Virus record (IMG/VR): IMGVR_UViG_3300045936_000206
Span: 1-47,039 of that record
DNA from: a virus
Direction: 5' to 3' (one strand)
Length of the DNA stretch: 47,039 bases
Of this stretch, positions 1 to 8,542 are shown in pieces; positions within the stretch are counted from its first letter, which is position 1, and each line of letters begins with the position of its first letter. The position numbers and the translations under genes were made by a program. The notes under the pieces are model-generated. The model was not told the DNA's origin, did not search any database, and worked only from the letters and a program-made list of their open reading frames with translations.

Positions 1-1984
1 CCGCGCTGTACCCGACGCTCACGGCCCCGTCGCCCGCCACCGAGATCGTGCGGGCGTCCATCGTGGTCGAGGACGACTGCGCGGTGGTGTTCTGCACCGC
101 GTACATCCCGAGCGTCTGGTTCGACTGGGCTGCGGTGTTCGGCCCCGAGATCGTGATGGTGCCGGACGCCCCGTTCAGGGACTGCGACAACGTGATGTTG
201 TTGCCGCCCGCGAACAGGAACCTGACCTGTGCGCCTGAAGCGATGCCCGTCGTGCCGCTTGTGTTCCCCAGGTTCGACATCCCGTGCGACTGGCTTTCCG
301 CGGACTGTGTGAACGCGGAAATGGTGATCGTCCCGGACGCGCCGTTGAGGGACTGCGACAACGTGATGTTGTTGCCGCCCGCCAGCAGAAACCTGATCTG
401 CCCACCCGACGCGATGCCCGTCGTCCCCGACGTGTTCCCGATGTTGCTCATGCCGAACGACTGGGACTCGACGCTCTGGGTGATCCCGCTGATCGTCACG
501 GTCCCACCAGACGCGTTCGTTGACTGGCTGAGCGTGATCCCGTTCCCGCCCGCCAGCACCAAACGCGACCCCGTGATGCCCGTGTCACCGACGGTGTTCC
601 CGACGTTCGAGACGCCCGCGGAGAACCCGGCTCCGCCCCCGGATGCGCCGCTGAACGAGATCGTCATCGACCCCGCGTCCGTCGACCCGGACAGGGTGAT
701 GTTGTTGGTGCCGACCAGCACCAGACGGCCTGTCACGACCCCGGTGTCGCCCTGGGTGTTACCGAGGTTGCTGTTCCCGACCGACAGCTGCGCGGGGCCG
801 AGGATCGAGATCGTCTGCCCGTTCGTGGACGTGGACAGCGGCGCGACAGCGGACAGCACAGACGTTTGCGGGGCCGACACCGTGATCGAGCCGCCGTTCG
901 CGTTCGTCGACTGGGACAGCGTGATGTTGTTGCCTCCGGCGAACACCACGCGCGTTCCGGTCGCGCCGGTGTCCCCGGAGGTGTTGCCCCCCGACACCCC
1001 GGCGGAGAAGCCTGCGCCCCCGCCTGACTGGCCAAAGATCGAGATCGTCTCGCTAACACCGTTGGTGGAACCGGACAGGGTGATGTTGTTCGACCCGACC
1101 AGGACGAGCCGTCCCCCAACGGTCCCGGTGTCGCCGCCAGTGTTCCCCAGGTTCGAGAGGCCCGCGGAGAACTGGGTGCCGGTTTGCGCGACGGGCGCAG
1201 CCACCGAAATGTCTACCCGTTGCCCGGTGTTGCTGCTGACGGTCACGCCGCCCCCAACCCCGGTGAACCGGACGGTGCCGGACGTATACAGCGTGTTCGA
1301 GGCGCTGATCCCGCCCACGAACGTCTGGGTTTCGGGCTGCACCGACTGGGAACCGCTGATGATGATTCGCTGACCCGTCCCGGAGGCGACGGTGATGTTC
1401 CCCGCCCCTGTGAACGTCACCGTCCCCGACGTGTAGGTCGCGTCGGAAGCGACGATCCCGCTGATCCCGGTTTGGGCACCGAGAACGTTCGGCCCCGAAA
1501 TGGTGATCGCGTTGCCGTTCTGGCTGAGCGTGATGTTGTTGCCGCCCGCCAACGTGAGGGTGCCGGACGAGACTTCCTGCATCGCCCCGGCCGTGTTCCC
1601 GTCGAGCGTGAGGTTGAACCGGTTCTGGGTCTGGACGCTCTGCGCGAAGCTGGGCACAGAGATGCTGACTGTGCCCCCGTTCCCGTCCGTCAACTGCGAC
1701 AGCGTGACCGCGCCGATCCCGGCCAGCGCCAGCCGGGAGCCGGTAACGCCTGTCTGCCCGAGCGTGTTCCCGAGGTTCGAGACCCCGGCGGAGAAGTCGC
1801 CTCCGCCGCCCCCGCCCGACCCGCTGATCGTGATGGTGCCGCCGCTCGCGTCGGTTAGCTGCGACAGCGTGATATTGCCAGCACCGGCCAGCACCACTCT
1901 GGTGCCGGTGATGCCGGTCTGCCCATCGGTGTTCCCGAGGGAGGAGACTCCGGCTGAGAATGGGATCTGCCTGAGCGCAACCAC
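1..1984 (-). CDS. Repeat-built tail fibre or minor tail protein (C-terminus beyond the window)
   Basis: The minus frame stays open from a GTG at 1984 to the window edge (661 residues visible). GGAGGG lies 8 nt before the GTG. The protein is almost entirely copies of a unit of about 40 residues of the form SAGVSNLGNT..DTG..G.RLVLAGGNNITLSQS, followed by N.GGTITISG. Such glycine/asparagine-rich beta repeats are usual in trimeric phage fibres; a host-binding or fibre-shaft role is inference. It follows the major tail protein, a place where chaperones and tape measure normally lie, which is unusual. Plus-strand frames here are long only because the repeat lacks antisense stops. Confidence 0.85.
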   Translation of the reverse strand, partial: MVALRQIPFSAGVSSLGNTDGQTGITGTRVVLAGAGNITLSQLTDASGGTITISGSGGGGGGDFSAGVSNLGNTLGQTGVTGSRLALAGIGAVTLSQLTDGNGGTVSISVPSFAQSVQTQNRFNLTLDGNTAGAMQEVSSGTLTLAGGNNITLSQNGNAITISGPNVLGAQTGISGIVASDATYTSGTVTFTGAGNITVASGTGQRIIISGSQSVQPETQTFVGGISASNTLYTSGTVRFTGVGGGVTVSSNTGQRVDISVAAPVAQTGTQFSAGLSNLGNTGGDTGTVGGRLVLVGSNNITLSGSTNGVSETISIFGQSGGGAGFSAGVSGGNTSGDTGATGTRVVFAGGNNITLSQSTNANGGSITVSAPQTSVLSAVAPLSTSTNGQTISILGPAQLSVGNSNLGNTQGDTGVVTGRLVLVGTNNITLSGSTDAGSMTISFSGASGGGAGFSAGVSNVGNTVGDTGITGSRLVLAGGNGITLSQSTNASGGTVTISGITQSVESQSFGMSNIGNTSGTTGIASGGQIRFLLAGGNNITLSQSLNGASGTITISAFTQSAESQSHGMSNLGNTSGTTGIASGAQVRFLFAGGNNITLSQSLNGASGTITISGPNTAAQSNQTLGMYAVQNTTAQSSSTTMDARTISVAGDGAVSVGYSA

Positions 1985-2006
1985 GGGTCATCCCTCCGGG
2001 GGGAAC

Positions 2007-2043
2007 GGGGACGCCGCTGAGCGGTCAGCTAGCAGGCGTCCCC
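2007..2043 (-). terminator. Stem-loop between tail tube and fibre genes
   Basis: GGGGACGCC pairs perfectly with GGCGTCCCC around a 19-nt loop that can itself form GCTGA/TCAGC. No U-run follows on the minus strand, and the fibre ribosome-binding site lies just downstream, so it may be an attenuator or RNA-stabilising hairpin rather than a full terminator. Confidence 0.5.
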
Positions 2044-2066
2044 GCACGTTCTCTGATTTGCCCGTC

Positions 2067-2753
2067 CTAGCTGGCAGGCTCCACCGTCGAAGGCGTGCAG
2101 TTCGACTCGGGCGGATCGGTCGGGGTGTAGAACCACCCGCCGGTCGAGATGTCGAACGCTGTGCCGTAGGTGCTCTCGGGGCCGTCGCCGTACGGGCCGT
2201 CGCCCCAGCAGGAGTTCGTGCGGGTGAAACCGACGAACGACGGCTGTGCGAAGTCGTTCTGGAGGGTCTGCTGACCGTACTGCCACAGGGTCAGCGGGAA
2301 CACCCAGTGGATCCACGGCAGGTCGGGGTCCTGGGCGTCGTTGACCCAGTTCTTCGTCCACACCTCGAACGCGACCGGCAGCGCCTCCTCGCCGCAGCCG
2401 AGCGCTGTCGGGAACGCCATCCCGACCGGCACCGGGCTGGTCGAGTTGTCGTTGAGGACGGTGCCGCCCAGCAGCATCGCTTCGAGCGAAGCTGACTTCA
2501 GCGGGGTGTCCACCTGAAGGTCGTAGCGCTTCAGGGTGTCCGGTGCCTTGAACGAAGCGATCTTGCAGCCGCAGCCGCCGATCAAGGACGTGTCAGCGCC
2601 GGTCTCGATGTTCGGCGTGACCTGCACCTGGATCAGGTCAGCGAGGACGAGCGAGTTGTCGTCCGAGTCGAGCACGCAGCCGGTGTCATCCAGCAGCGTG
2701 ATCCGCATGCGACAAACCCCGAGGGAGATGCCGCAAGGTGTGTCTCTCTGCAT
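2067..2753 (-). CDS. Major tail (tube) protein
   Basis: 228 residues, with the canonical site AAGGAGGAGTA directly before the ATG at 2753. The position two genes after the major capsid gene, the length, and an acidic, aromatic, beta-rich composition fit a siphovirus tail-tube protein. The N-terminal segment contains two CGC/GCGC-type cysteine clusters (SLIGGCGCKIA). The C-terminal part is rich in W, Y and P (e.g. FDISTGGWFYTPTDPPESNC). No enzymatic motif is visible. The assignment rests on gene order and composition rather than a recognised motif; a second head-tail joining protein is the main alternative. Confidence 0.65.
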   Translation of the reverse strand: MQRDTPCGISLGVCRMRITLLDDTGCVLDSDDNSLVLADLIQVQVTPNIETGADTSLIGGCGCKIASFKAPDTLKRYDLQVDTPLKSASLEAMLLGGTVLNDNSTSPVPVGMAFPTALGCGEEALPVAFEVWTKNWVNDAQDPDLPWIHWVFPLTLWQYGQQTLQNDFAQPSFVGFTRTNSCWGDGPYGDGPESTYGTAFDISTGGWFYTPTDPPESNCTPSTVEPAS

Positions 2754-2770
2754 TACTCCTCCTTACGGGG

Positions 2771-3607
2771 TTACGGCGTCCAGTCCACCAGCACTCCGGC
2801 CTGGAGTGCTGTGTCCCAGCCCACGACAACATCGCGCTCTGCGCGGTAGACAACATCGTTGTTCTCACGGTCGAGCGTCTCGGCCACCGTGGCACCGAGT
2901 TCGATCAGTTCCCCGAGTCCGTAGAAGATCGGGCCGGTCGCGTACGCCCAACCTGTGCCTGCCGCGACAGAACTGTCCTCAATCCCGATGAACCCGGTGG
3001 CGACATACACCGGGGTTCCGAGGAACGTTTCGAGGTGGTCACCGACCACCCGCAGCGCACCGTCGAACGACCAGGCGGACACAACACCGGGCGGGGCACC
3101 GATCACGCCTGCACGCCCGGTCTCACCGATCGCGTTCTCCAGGTAGGCCAGCCCTTCGCTGGGTTCGACGCTCGCCCCGCCGTACACGGTGAGGTTCGCG
3201 TCGCTCAGGAACGGCACAGGGGTTCCGCTGGCGTTCTCGGCGAGCGGGTCGCCCTGGGAAAGCTGACGCTCGGCCGCGTCATGCACCGTTGCGTTCAGAA
3301 CCCTGTTCGCCCGGTCCTGGAAGTCATCGAACCGGCCCATGCCCATCGCTGAGCAGCGGATCCCGGAGAGAGCGGTGAAGGCCGGGAAAAACGCGAGCGG
3401 GAGGTCCCAGTCGTCTTGCTTCTCACGGAAGGTGCCTTCCAGGCAGGGATCGTACCCGGAAGGCACCCCCTCCGGATGGCCCCATACCGCGACCCCGGCC
3501 TCCCATCGTCCCGTCAGTTCACGGGCGACGGTGAACAGGTTGAAGGGGGTCTCGACAGGGAGGAGGTCGTCAACTACCGCCGGGGGTGCAAGTCCGATCG
3601 TGCTCAT
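2771..3607 (-). CDS. Head-tail structural protein (capsid-like C-terminus)
   Basis: 278 residues between the capsid and tail-tube genes, with AGGGAGGAGG ahead of the ATG at 3607. The C-terminal part reads GTPVYVATGFIG, then YATGPIFYGLGEL, then NNDVVYRAERDVVVGWD and VLVDWTP. This resembles the end of proteins that follow the major capsid gene in many actinophages and looks like an HK97-type domain. It could be a second capsid-fold protein or a head-tail connector. Ends 17 bp before the tail-tube start, so probably co-transcribed with it. Confidence 0.65.
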   Translation of the reverse strand: MSTIGLAPPAVVDDLLPVETPFNLFTVARELTGRWEAGVAVWGHPEGVPSGYDPCLEGTFREKQDDWDLPLAFFPAFTALSGIRCSAMGMGRFDDFQDRANRVLNATVHDAAERQLSQGDPLAENASGTPVPFLSDANLTVYGGASVEPSEGLAYLENAIGETGRAGVIGAPPGVVSAWSFDGALRVVGDHLETFLGTPVYVATGFIGIEDSSVAAGTGWAYATGPIFYGLGELIELGATVAETLDRENNDVVYRAERDVVVGWDTALQAGVLVDWTP

Positions 3608-3638
3608 TGTCCGACCTCCTCCCTAGTCCTCAGCTAGC

Positions 3639-5402
3639 TCAGTCGCACGTCCGGGCAGTCCCGGCGGGCGGGAACTGACCGTTGGCGCAGAGGTCGCTGG
3701 TGACCCAGTAGGCAGCCTGCTCAGGTCCGACCCGTGCGACGTTCTCGAACGTCTCCCCGAACACCTGGTAGTCGTTCGTGGCGTTCAGCGTCGAGTCACG
3801 CACGATGCCGAGTTCGAACGAGCCGCCGTCCACGTGGATGAACTCGCCCTCGGGGAAGATCGCCCACTGCACGTTGTCGGGCAGCGGGTCGATCGCCGCA
3901 GCGGTCTGCGAGGCGTCGGGAAGCTGCGTCGTGCCCGTGCTGGGCGTGTCGAGGTAGTAGCTCGGGTTGATCCCGCGGTCCCGGAGGTAGCCGGTCAACT
4001 GGGCCTCGGAGCGGAACCGGTCGAACTGGGTCTGCACCGTGTCGAGGGCCAGCATCTCCGGCACCCAGAACGGGATCAGTGCCCGGAACTGGGTGTTCGG
4101 GTTCATGCGGAGGCGTCCGATGATCCCGAACCGGGCCTTCACGATCGCGTCCACGAGGTAGATCAGGGCACCGAGCGTCTCGGCCCCGTTCGTGACGTTG
4201 ATCGAGAGCGTCTTGATCCGGTCGAGCAGGTACCCCTCGGCTGTCCGCGCGTGCGCGGCCATTGTGAGGTCGTTCTCGAACGCGATCGACTCGGGCCACG
4301 CCCGGGCGTTCAGGTTGCCGAACTCGCGGCAGTGGCTGATGATCGTGACCGCGACCTCCGTGAACGTCGAGCAGGTGAAGTCCTGACAGGACTTCGTGGC
4401 GAACGTTCCGCCCTGCGCGTCCTCGGACTCCTCGATCACGGTGATCGCGGTGGTGATCGAGCCGATGATCCCGGGGGCCGGGACGTTCACGCCGCCACGC
4501 TCCGCACGGAACGACGGGAGCGCGTCACGCACGGGGCGTGCCGCGGTCGCGAAGTTCGGCAGCGCGTAAAACGGGGTGAGCGGGGCGCAGAGTCCGCCGG
4601 ACGCGACGAGCGCGTCGCCGGACAGGGTGCCGAAGCCCCAGTGGTCGGGGATCACCTGGCGGATCTTGTCGGTGTTCCGCTCCGCCTCGTCCGCCCGGAG
4701 GATCCTGTCCTCGGGGAACGCGATGTCCGCGGACGCCACGAGGATCCGCTCCTCGGTGCCGTTCAACGACTTCGGGACACGGCCACGACGCCGGATCAGC
4801 TTCATCTCGGCCTCGGCCAGCCCGATCCGGTCAAGCTCGGTCCCGGCGCGGGTGCCGTCGATGCCGGTTGCGGCGACAAGCACCGCGCCGTTGCTGTCCT
4901 CGGAGTTGGCTCCCACGCGGTTGCGGGCCGGGAGCGGCGGGCGGCGCAGGCCAACCGGTGCGGCTGACGCGACCACGACCTCCGCCTCCTCGACGGACGC
5001 CTCGTCGCTGCCCACGGCCGGTGCCTCTTCCTCGTCGCCGTTCTCGTCGTCCGCGTCGTCGCCGTTGTCGTCGCTGTCGTCCGCGGCGGTCTCGACGGTC
5101 TCTTCTGCGGCGACCTCTTCGGTCTCCTCACCGAGCACCTCGGCCGCGAGCGACTCGACGGTGGACTCGTAGTTCTCTACCTCCGCAAGACGGTCGGCCT
5201 GGATCTGCTGGAGCACCTTGACCTGCTCGATGCCCTGGCGAAGCTGGGCAACGACATCGGCTCCGTCACGTCCGGCCGTGAACGTCGGGTCGTTCTCTCG
5301 GATCAGCTTGATGGCGGCAAGGTGCTCGTCCAGCAAGGACGCAAGTTCCTCGTCGCCCAGATCCGCCAAGCTCTCCGGCAGTTCGGGGAAAAGCGGTTCC
5401 AT
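3639..5402 (-). CDS. Major capsid protein with acidic scaffold-like N-terminus
   Basis: 587 residues from the ATG at 5402, preceded by AAGGAGCCAGAG; the frame is open further upstream but without a site. Residues 1-90 are helical (coiled-coil-like); about 90-145 are almost all D and E, followed by a basic GLRRPPLPARNR linker; the rest is an HK97-type shell protein with the conserved phrases RPVRDALPSF, GSITTAITVIEES, CREFGNLNARAWPE and LIPFWVPEML. No separate scaffold gene is present, so residues 1-200 probably act as a scaffolding (delta) domain removed by the protease domain of the gene at 6196-8541. The gene has its own promoter (5499-5526) behind a terminator (5533-5554), as expected for the most expressed virion protein. 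Confidence 0.9.
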   Translation of the reverse strand: MEPLFPELPESLADLGDEELASLLDEHLAAIKLIRENDPTFTAGRDGADVVAQLRQGIEQVKVLQQIQADRLAEVENYESTVESLAAEVLGEETEEVAAEETVETAADDSDDNGDDADDENGDEEEAPAVGSDEASVEEAEVVVASAAPVGLRRPPLPARNRVGANSEDSNGAVLVAATGIDGTRAGTELDRIGLAEAEMKLIRRRGRVPKSLNGTEERILVASADIAFPEDRILRADEAERNTDKIRQVIPDHWGFGTLSGDALVASGGLCAPLTPFYALPNFATAARPVRDALPSFRAERGGVNVPAPGIIGSITTAITVIEESEDAQGGTFATKSCQDFTCSTFTEVAVTIISHCREFGNLNARAWPESIAFENDLTMAAHARTAEGYLLDRIKTLSINVTNGAETLGALIYLVDAIVKARFGIIGRLRMNPNTQFRALIPFWVPEMLALDTVQTQFDRFRSEAQLTGYLRDRGINPSYYLDTPSTGTTQLPDASQTAAAIDPLPDNVQWAIFPEGEFIHVDGGSFELGIVRDSTLNATNDYQVFGETFENVARVGPEQAAYWVTSDLCANGQFPPAGTARTCD

Positions 5403-5498
5403 CTCTGGCTCCTTGTGGCTTCGGCACAACTTGACGCCCCGAAGCCCCACGGACCCGAGTTCCCGATTCCCGCCCTGCGGACGCTGAATCTGCGCGGC

Positions 5499-5526
5499 AG
5501 AATAACGAGGGTCGCGGACGTTGCAA
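5499..5526 (-). promoter_or_regulatory. Predicted capsid-gene promoter
   Basis: On the minus strand TTGCAA and TATTCT are separated by 16 bp, about 97 bp before the capsid ATG and right after a U-rich terminator. Fits a primary sigma promoter (TANNNT -10). Confidence 0.55.
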
Positions 5527-5532
5527 AGGAAA

Positions 5533-5554
5533 GGCCGGTGATCTGGCACCGGCC
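5533..5554 (-). terminator. Rho-independent terminator before capsid gene
   Basis: GGCCGGTG/CACCGGCC stem of 8 bp with a 6-nt loop, followed on the minus strand by TTTCCTTT. It would stop read-through from the glycosyltransferase gene (5571-6203) and insulate the capsid promoter. Confidence 0.7.
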
Positions 5555-5570
5555 TGGCACCATCGTAGTG

Positions 5571-6203
5571 CTACGACCAGTCGTAGCGGCTGGCGTCTTC
5601 TGCGAAGAACAGCGCTCGGCGCTCGTAGTTGCGCAGCTTGATCGTGGACGGCACGTCGTCGGGGTGCTCGAACAGCGACGGCACCGTGGCGTGGATCGTG
5701 TGGCGGCGGGCGCGTCGCCAGCGTCCGATGATCCCGTCGTCCGCGCGGTCTGGGCGCGTGCGGGGCTGCCGTGCCCACCAGTCGAGCAGGTCCTGCGCGT
5801 GTTTCACGGGCCAGAGCATCGCGACGCACGGCACGTAGTCGCGGGAGTGGACCTCGGTGAAGCGTTCCCCGACGGTCATTGAGCGGGTCGCGTTGCGGCG
5901 CGTCAGCACCGGCATGCGGCCGTGGTACATGACGATCGGATCGGCAGCCCTGGACGACGCGGCTATCTGCTCTACCGCCCGGGGGAGGGAAACGGCGGGC
6001 AGCGCGTCGTCCTGGACTACCAGGACATGATTGTACTCGGGAGGGATGTCAGAAAGGCAGAGCCGGTATCCAGCCCATGGAGACGGGGGCGTAGAAGAGT
6101 GCTCGATGACCTCGACAGGTAGGTGACCGAACCCGGGAACGAGACGACCAAGTAGGGCAGCCCGGCTTGGGTGATGTTGAACCCGGACAAGGACGCTACT
6201 CAA
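5571..6203 (-). CDS. Glycosyltransferase-like protein (GT-A fold)
   Basis: 210 residues. The phrase PPEYNHVLVVQDDALP looks like the nucleotide-sugar/metal (DxD-like) site of GT-A enzymes, and PCVAMLWPVKHAQDLLDWW plus DDGIIGRW resemble the acceptor-side region. The only available start is TTG at 6203, which overlaps the stop of the protease gene by 8 nt (no strong ribosome site, so translational coupling is likely). It lies between protease and capsid genes; a plausible job is decorating capsid or host surface sugars, inferred from context. Confidence 0.65.
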   Translation of the reverse strand: MSSVLVRVQHHPSRAALLGRLVPGFGHLPVEVIEHSSTPPSPWAGYRLCLSDIPPEYNHVLVVQDDALPAVSLPRAVEQIAASSRAADPIVMYHGRMPVLTRRNATRSMTVGERFTEVHSRDYVPCVAMLWPVKHAQDLLDWWARQPRTRPDRADDGIIGRWRRARRHTIHATVPSLFEHPDDVPSTIKLRNYERRALFFAEDASRYDWS

Positions 6204-8541
6204 TCGAATCGGTCAGGACGCGGATCTGGCGTAGCTCCCCGGGGGTGTACACGACAGGATCGACGTACTCGGGGATGCCCGCGGCGATCAGCGCTTCGAC
6301 CTCGACCTCGCCGGACGCGGTGAGCGCGATGTGTGCCTCGGGCCGCGGCACCGGGAACCCCGGCAGGTTGACGGCCAGGACGGCCATTAGTTCTCGCCGG
6401 AAGCCGTCCGCGCTGCGCCAGTCGCCTGAAGGAACCGCGGCCCGAAGGGTACGCACGTGCTTCGCGTCGAGGTTCGGGTCGATCGCTCCTGCGATCCAGA
6501 TGCCGTACGTGTCTTCCCCTGCGGTGACCTGGGCGGCGATGGTGCCGGTGTCGTCGTAGTGGGCGAGCGCCCGCTTGTACGGCAGCGACACGGTGGCGTG
6601 GCCGGTGTCGAACGTGAACACGCCGCACGGCACCAGCCCGCCGTCTTCGACCTGTACGACCTTCAGGTGGAAGTAGCGGTAGCCGGTCGCGGAGTGCGGA
6701 GGCTGTTCGCAGCCGGGCATACCGGTGTGGCAGGTGCCCCACAAAGCGACGTGGCCGTAGCAGCGGCCACTGTCCTCGACTGTCCACGGGGTCGGCCCCT
6801 CGAATGCGGGGTTCTCGAACCACTCCCGCGGCGGATGCAGCGGTACCAGTCCGGCACCACTGGCGGTGAGCGCAGGCTCGTCTGGCACCAGCGTGATCTG
6901 GGAGGGCATGAACACCTCTCCGGCGCTCGCGACGAGCGCGACACTGGCGTTCGCGAACGCGGGGTGGGCGACGATCGTGGCTGCACCAATCTGAGCCTTG
7001 ATCGCGGCGCGTTCGTAGCGGCCCCCGAACATCACCTCTGCCGGGTCGAGGTCAGCGGCGTCCTCCACCAGCACCAGTTCCTGGGTGTCCCACAGCCCGG
7101 CTTCGCTGACGCCGAAGTCCACGCTGATGCCGCGGAGCGTGAGGTCACCGACCATGCGGGCGATCTCCTGGCCGAACACGCCTGTGTCGAACACGCCTTC
7201 GCCCATCACGGCCACTGCCCCGTCGGGGAACTCCCCGAGCAGCCCGGCCTCTTCGGGGGTGGCCTTCCAGATCCGGTCGATCCGGCCTGCGACCTCGGCT
7301 CCGTCGTGCCCGTCGTCGGTTTTCACCTGGGCGAGCAGCGTGAGCGGGAGTTCGCGCCAGTCCCAGGCGTCCGCGGCGAAGTAGCGGCCGTCGCCTGTGC
7401 TCATGCCTTCCATCGTGATCACGCCGCGCCAGCGCTGGGCCTCGGTGGGCGCAGCGTCCTGCTCTGTGCCCGTGTCCACCGTGACGACCGCGTTCGTCTG
7501 CTTGTCGGTCGTCATGATCTCGTAGCTGATCTCGGACCAGTCGATCACGGGCTTCAGCACGAGCGTGGCTTCCGTGACGCTGTTGCTGGCGGTCTCGGAC
7601 ATGGTTCCTCCCAGGGTAGGTGCGCCCGCGGACGCCACTAGAGCCTCGGAGTAGCTGAGGAAGCAGCGGCAGTTCGCGATCAGCGACAGCGGGGCGGTCG
7701 GTTCGCCGGGGTACATCATCGCGTACCCGGCCACGTCGAACGGCTCGTGGATCAGCCTCGTTTGGCCTGCGGTGGCGGAGTGCGCGGGCCGCACCTTGTT
7801 GTCGGCCTGCGTCAGCCAGGTCTTGTAAAGCTGGCGGCGCTTGCGTTTTTCCAACTCCTCGGCAGCCCGTAAGCCGCCCTCGTTGGTGAGCGCCGTGATC
7901 TGGGTTTGCGCGAACATCCGCGCCCAGGCCGGGCTTACCTCACCGAGGTGGTCTCGGATCAGGGTGGCGGTCTGCGCGACCGACAGGTTGCTGTCGGCTG
8001 CCTCCCCGATGATCCGTTGAAGCTCGTGAACGACCGCCTGCTCCATCGAGCGTTGCGCCCGCTCGGTCATCGCGGTCAGGAACTCGCTGGTGAAGAACGC
8101 GATCGGGAGCAGCGGATAGATGACCTCCCAGAAGGAGAGCGCGGCCTCGTGCTGGGAGCGACCGGCGCTCTCCTCCGGGATGTCCACAAACCCTTCCCCC
8201 ACGAACGGCTCGTTGAACCCGGCCGCGGTCAGCGCCTGGCGGGTAAAGCGGCTGGCTGCACGCCCACCCGCGCGTTGCAGTGCCGCGAGGTACGCGTCGG
8301 TGAGGGTGTCCTCGTGCTGGAACGCTTTGCGGGTCGCTGCCTCGATCCGCTGGTTGAGCGCCGCGATCGTGATGTCGGTGTCAGCGCGGGCGGAGCGCTC
8401 TGACGCGTACAGGGCGCGGCGCTGCCGTTCCGCCATCTGCCGGGTCGGGTGGCAGCCCTCGCGGCTGCCGTCGCTGTCCTTGATGACGGCCCATGGGCGT
8501 GAAGGGGGGCAGCCTGCCCCGTTCTTCACGCTCCACGGCAT
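6196..8541 (-). CDS. MuF-like head morphogenesis and capsid maturation protease fusion
   Basis: 781 residues; the ATG at 8541 starts one base after the portal stop. Order of parts: residues 1-47, a small Cys/Trp module (PWSV..C..KPW-type, then GCHPTRQMAERQRRALYASE); about 215-295, a MuF/SPP1-gp7-like segment (TQITALTNEGG ... TWLTQADNKVRPAHS ... PLSLIANCRCFLSY); about 372-490, a maturation-protease domain with GDGRYFAADAWDWRELP, a candidate catalytic His in TDDGHDGAEVAGRID and candidate Ser in LRGISVDF. The last 250 residues include Cys-rich CYGHVALWGTCHTGMPGC. The fusion is known from actinophages. It would enter the procapsid with the portal and process the capsid's acidic N-terminus. A strong internal start (7602) could yield protease alone. 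Confidence 0.88.
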   Translation of the reverse strand: MPWSVKNGAGCPPSRPWAVIKDSDGSREGCHPTRQMAERQRRALYASERSARADTDITIAALNQRIEAATRKAFQHEDTLTDAYLAALQRAGGRAASRFTRQALTAAGFNEPFVGEGFVDIPEESAGRSQHEAALSFWEVIYPLLPIAFFTSEFLTAMTERAQRSMEQAVVHELQRIIGEAADSNLSVAQTATLIRDHLGEVSPAWARMFAQTQITALTNEGGLRAAEELEKRKRRQLYKTWLTQADNKVRPAHSATAGQTRLIHEPFDVAGYAMMYPGEPTAPLSLIANCRCFLSYSEALVASAGAPTLGGTMSETASNSVTEATLVLKPVIDWSEISYEIMTTDKQTNAVVTVDTGTEQDAAPTEAQRWRGVITMEGMSTGDGRYFAADAWDWRELPLTLLAQVKTDDGHDGAEVAGRIDRIWKATPEEAGLLGEFPDGAVAVMGEGVFDTGVFGQEIARMVGDLTLRGISVDFGVSEAGLWDTQELVLVEDAADLDPAEVMFGGRYERAAIKAQIGAATIVAHPAFANASVALVASAGEVFMPSQITLVPDEPALTASGAGLVPLHPPREWFENPAFEGPTPWTVEDSGRCYGHVALWGTCHTGMPGCEQPPHSATGYRYFHLKVVQVEDGGLVPCGVFTFDTGHATVSLPYKRALAHYDDTGTIAAQVTAGEDTYGIWIAGAIDPNLDAKHVRTLRAAVPSGDWRSADGFRRELMAVLAVNLPGFPVPRPEAHIALTASGEVEVEALIAAGIPEYVDPVVYTPGELRQIRVLTDSIE
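7600..7612 (-). promoter_or_regulatory. Internal ribosome-binding site and start for a protease-only product
   Basis: GGGAGGAACC precedes an in-frame ATG (7602) located between the MuF and protease domains. Translation from here would give 468 residues starting MSETASNS, exactly the protease half. Seen in sequence; use in vivo is inferred. Confidence 0.5.
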
Positions 8542-8542
8542 C

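Noticed and set aside
48-2495. Long open frames on the plus strand opposite the fibre gene
   Set aside because: They are antisense to a regular repeat protein that starts with a good ribosome site; the plus products are Pro/Val/Asp-rich and keep the inverse repeat, and have no ribosome sites.
3834-4967. Plus-strand 377-codon frame opposite the capsid gene
   Set aside because: Arg/Asp/Gly-rich product typical of antisense reading of G+C-rich genes; the capsid protein on the other strand is certain.
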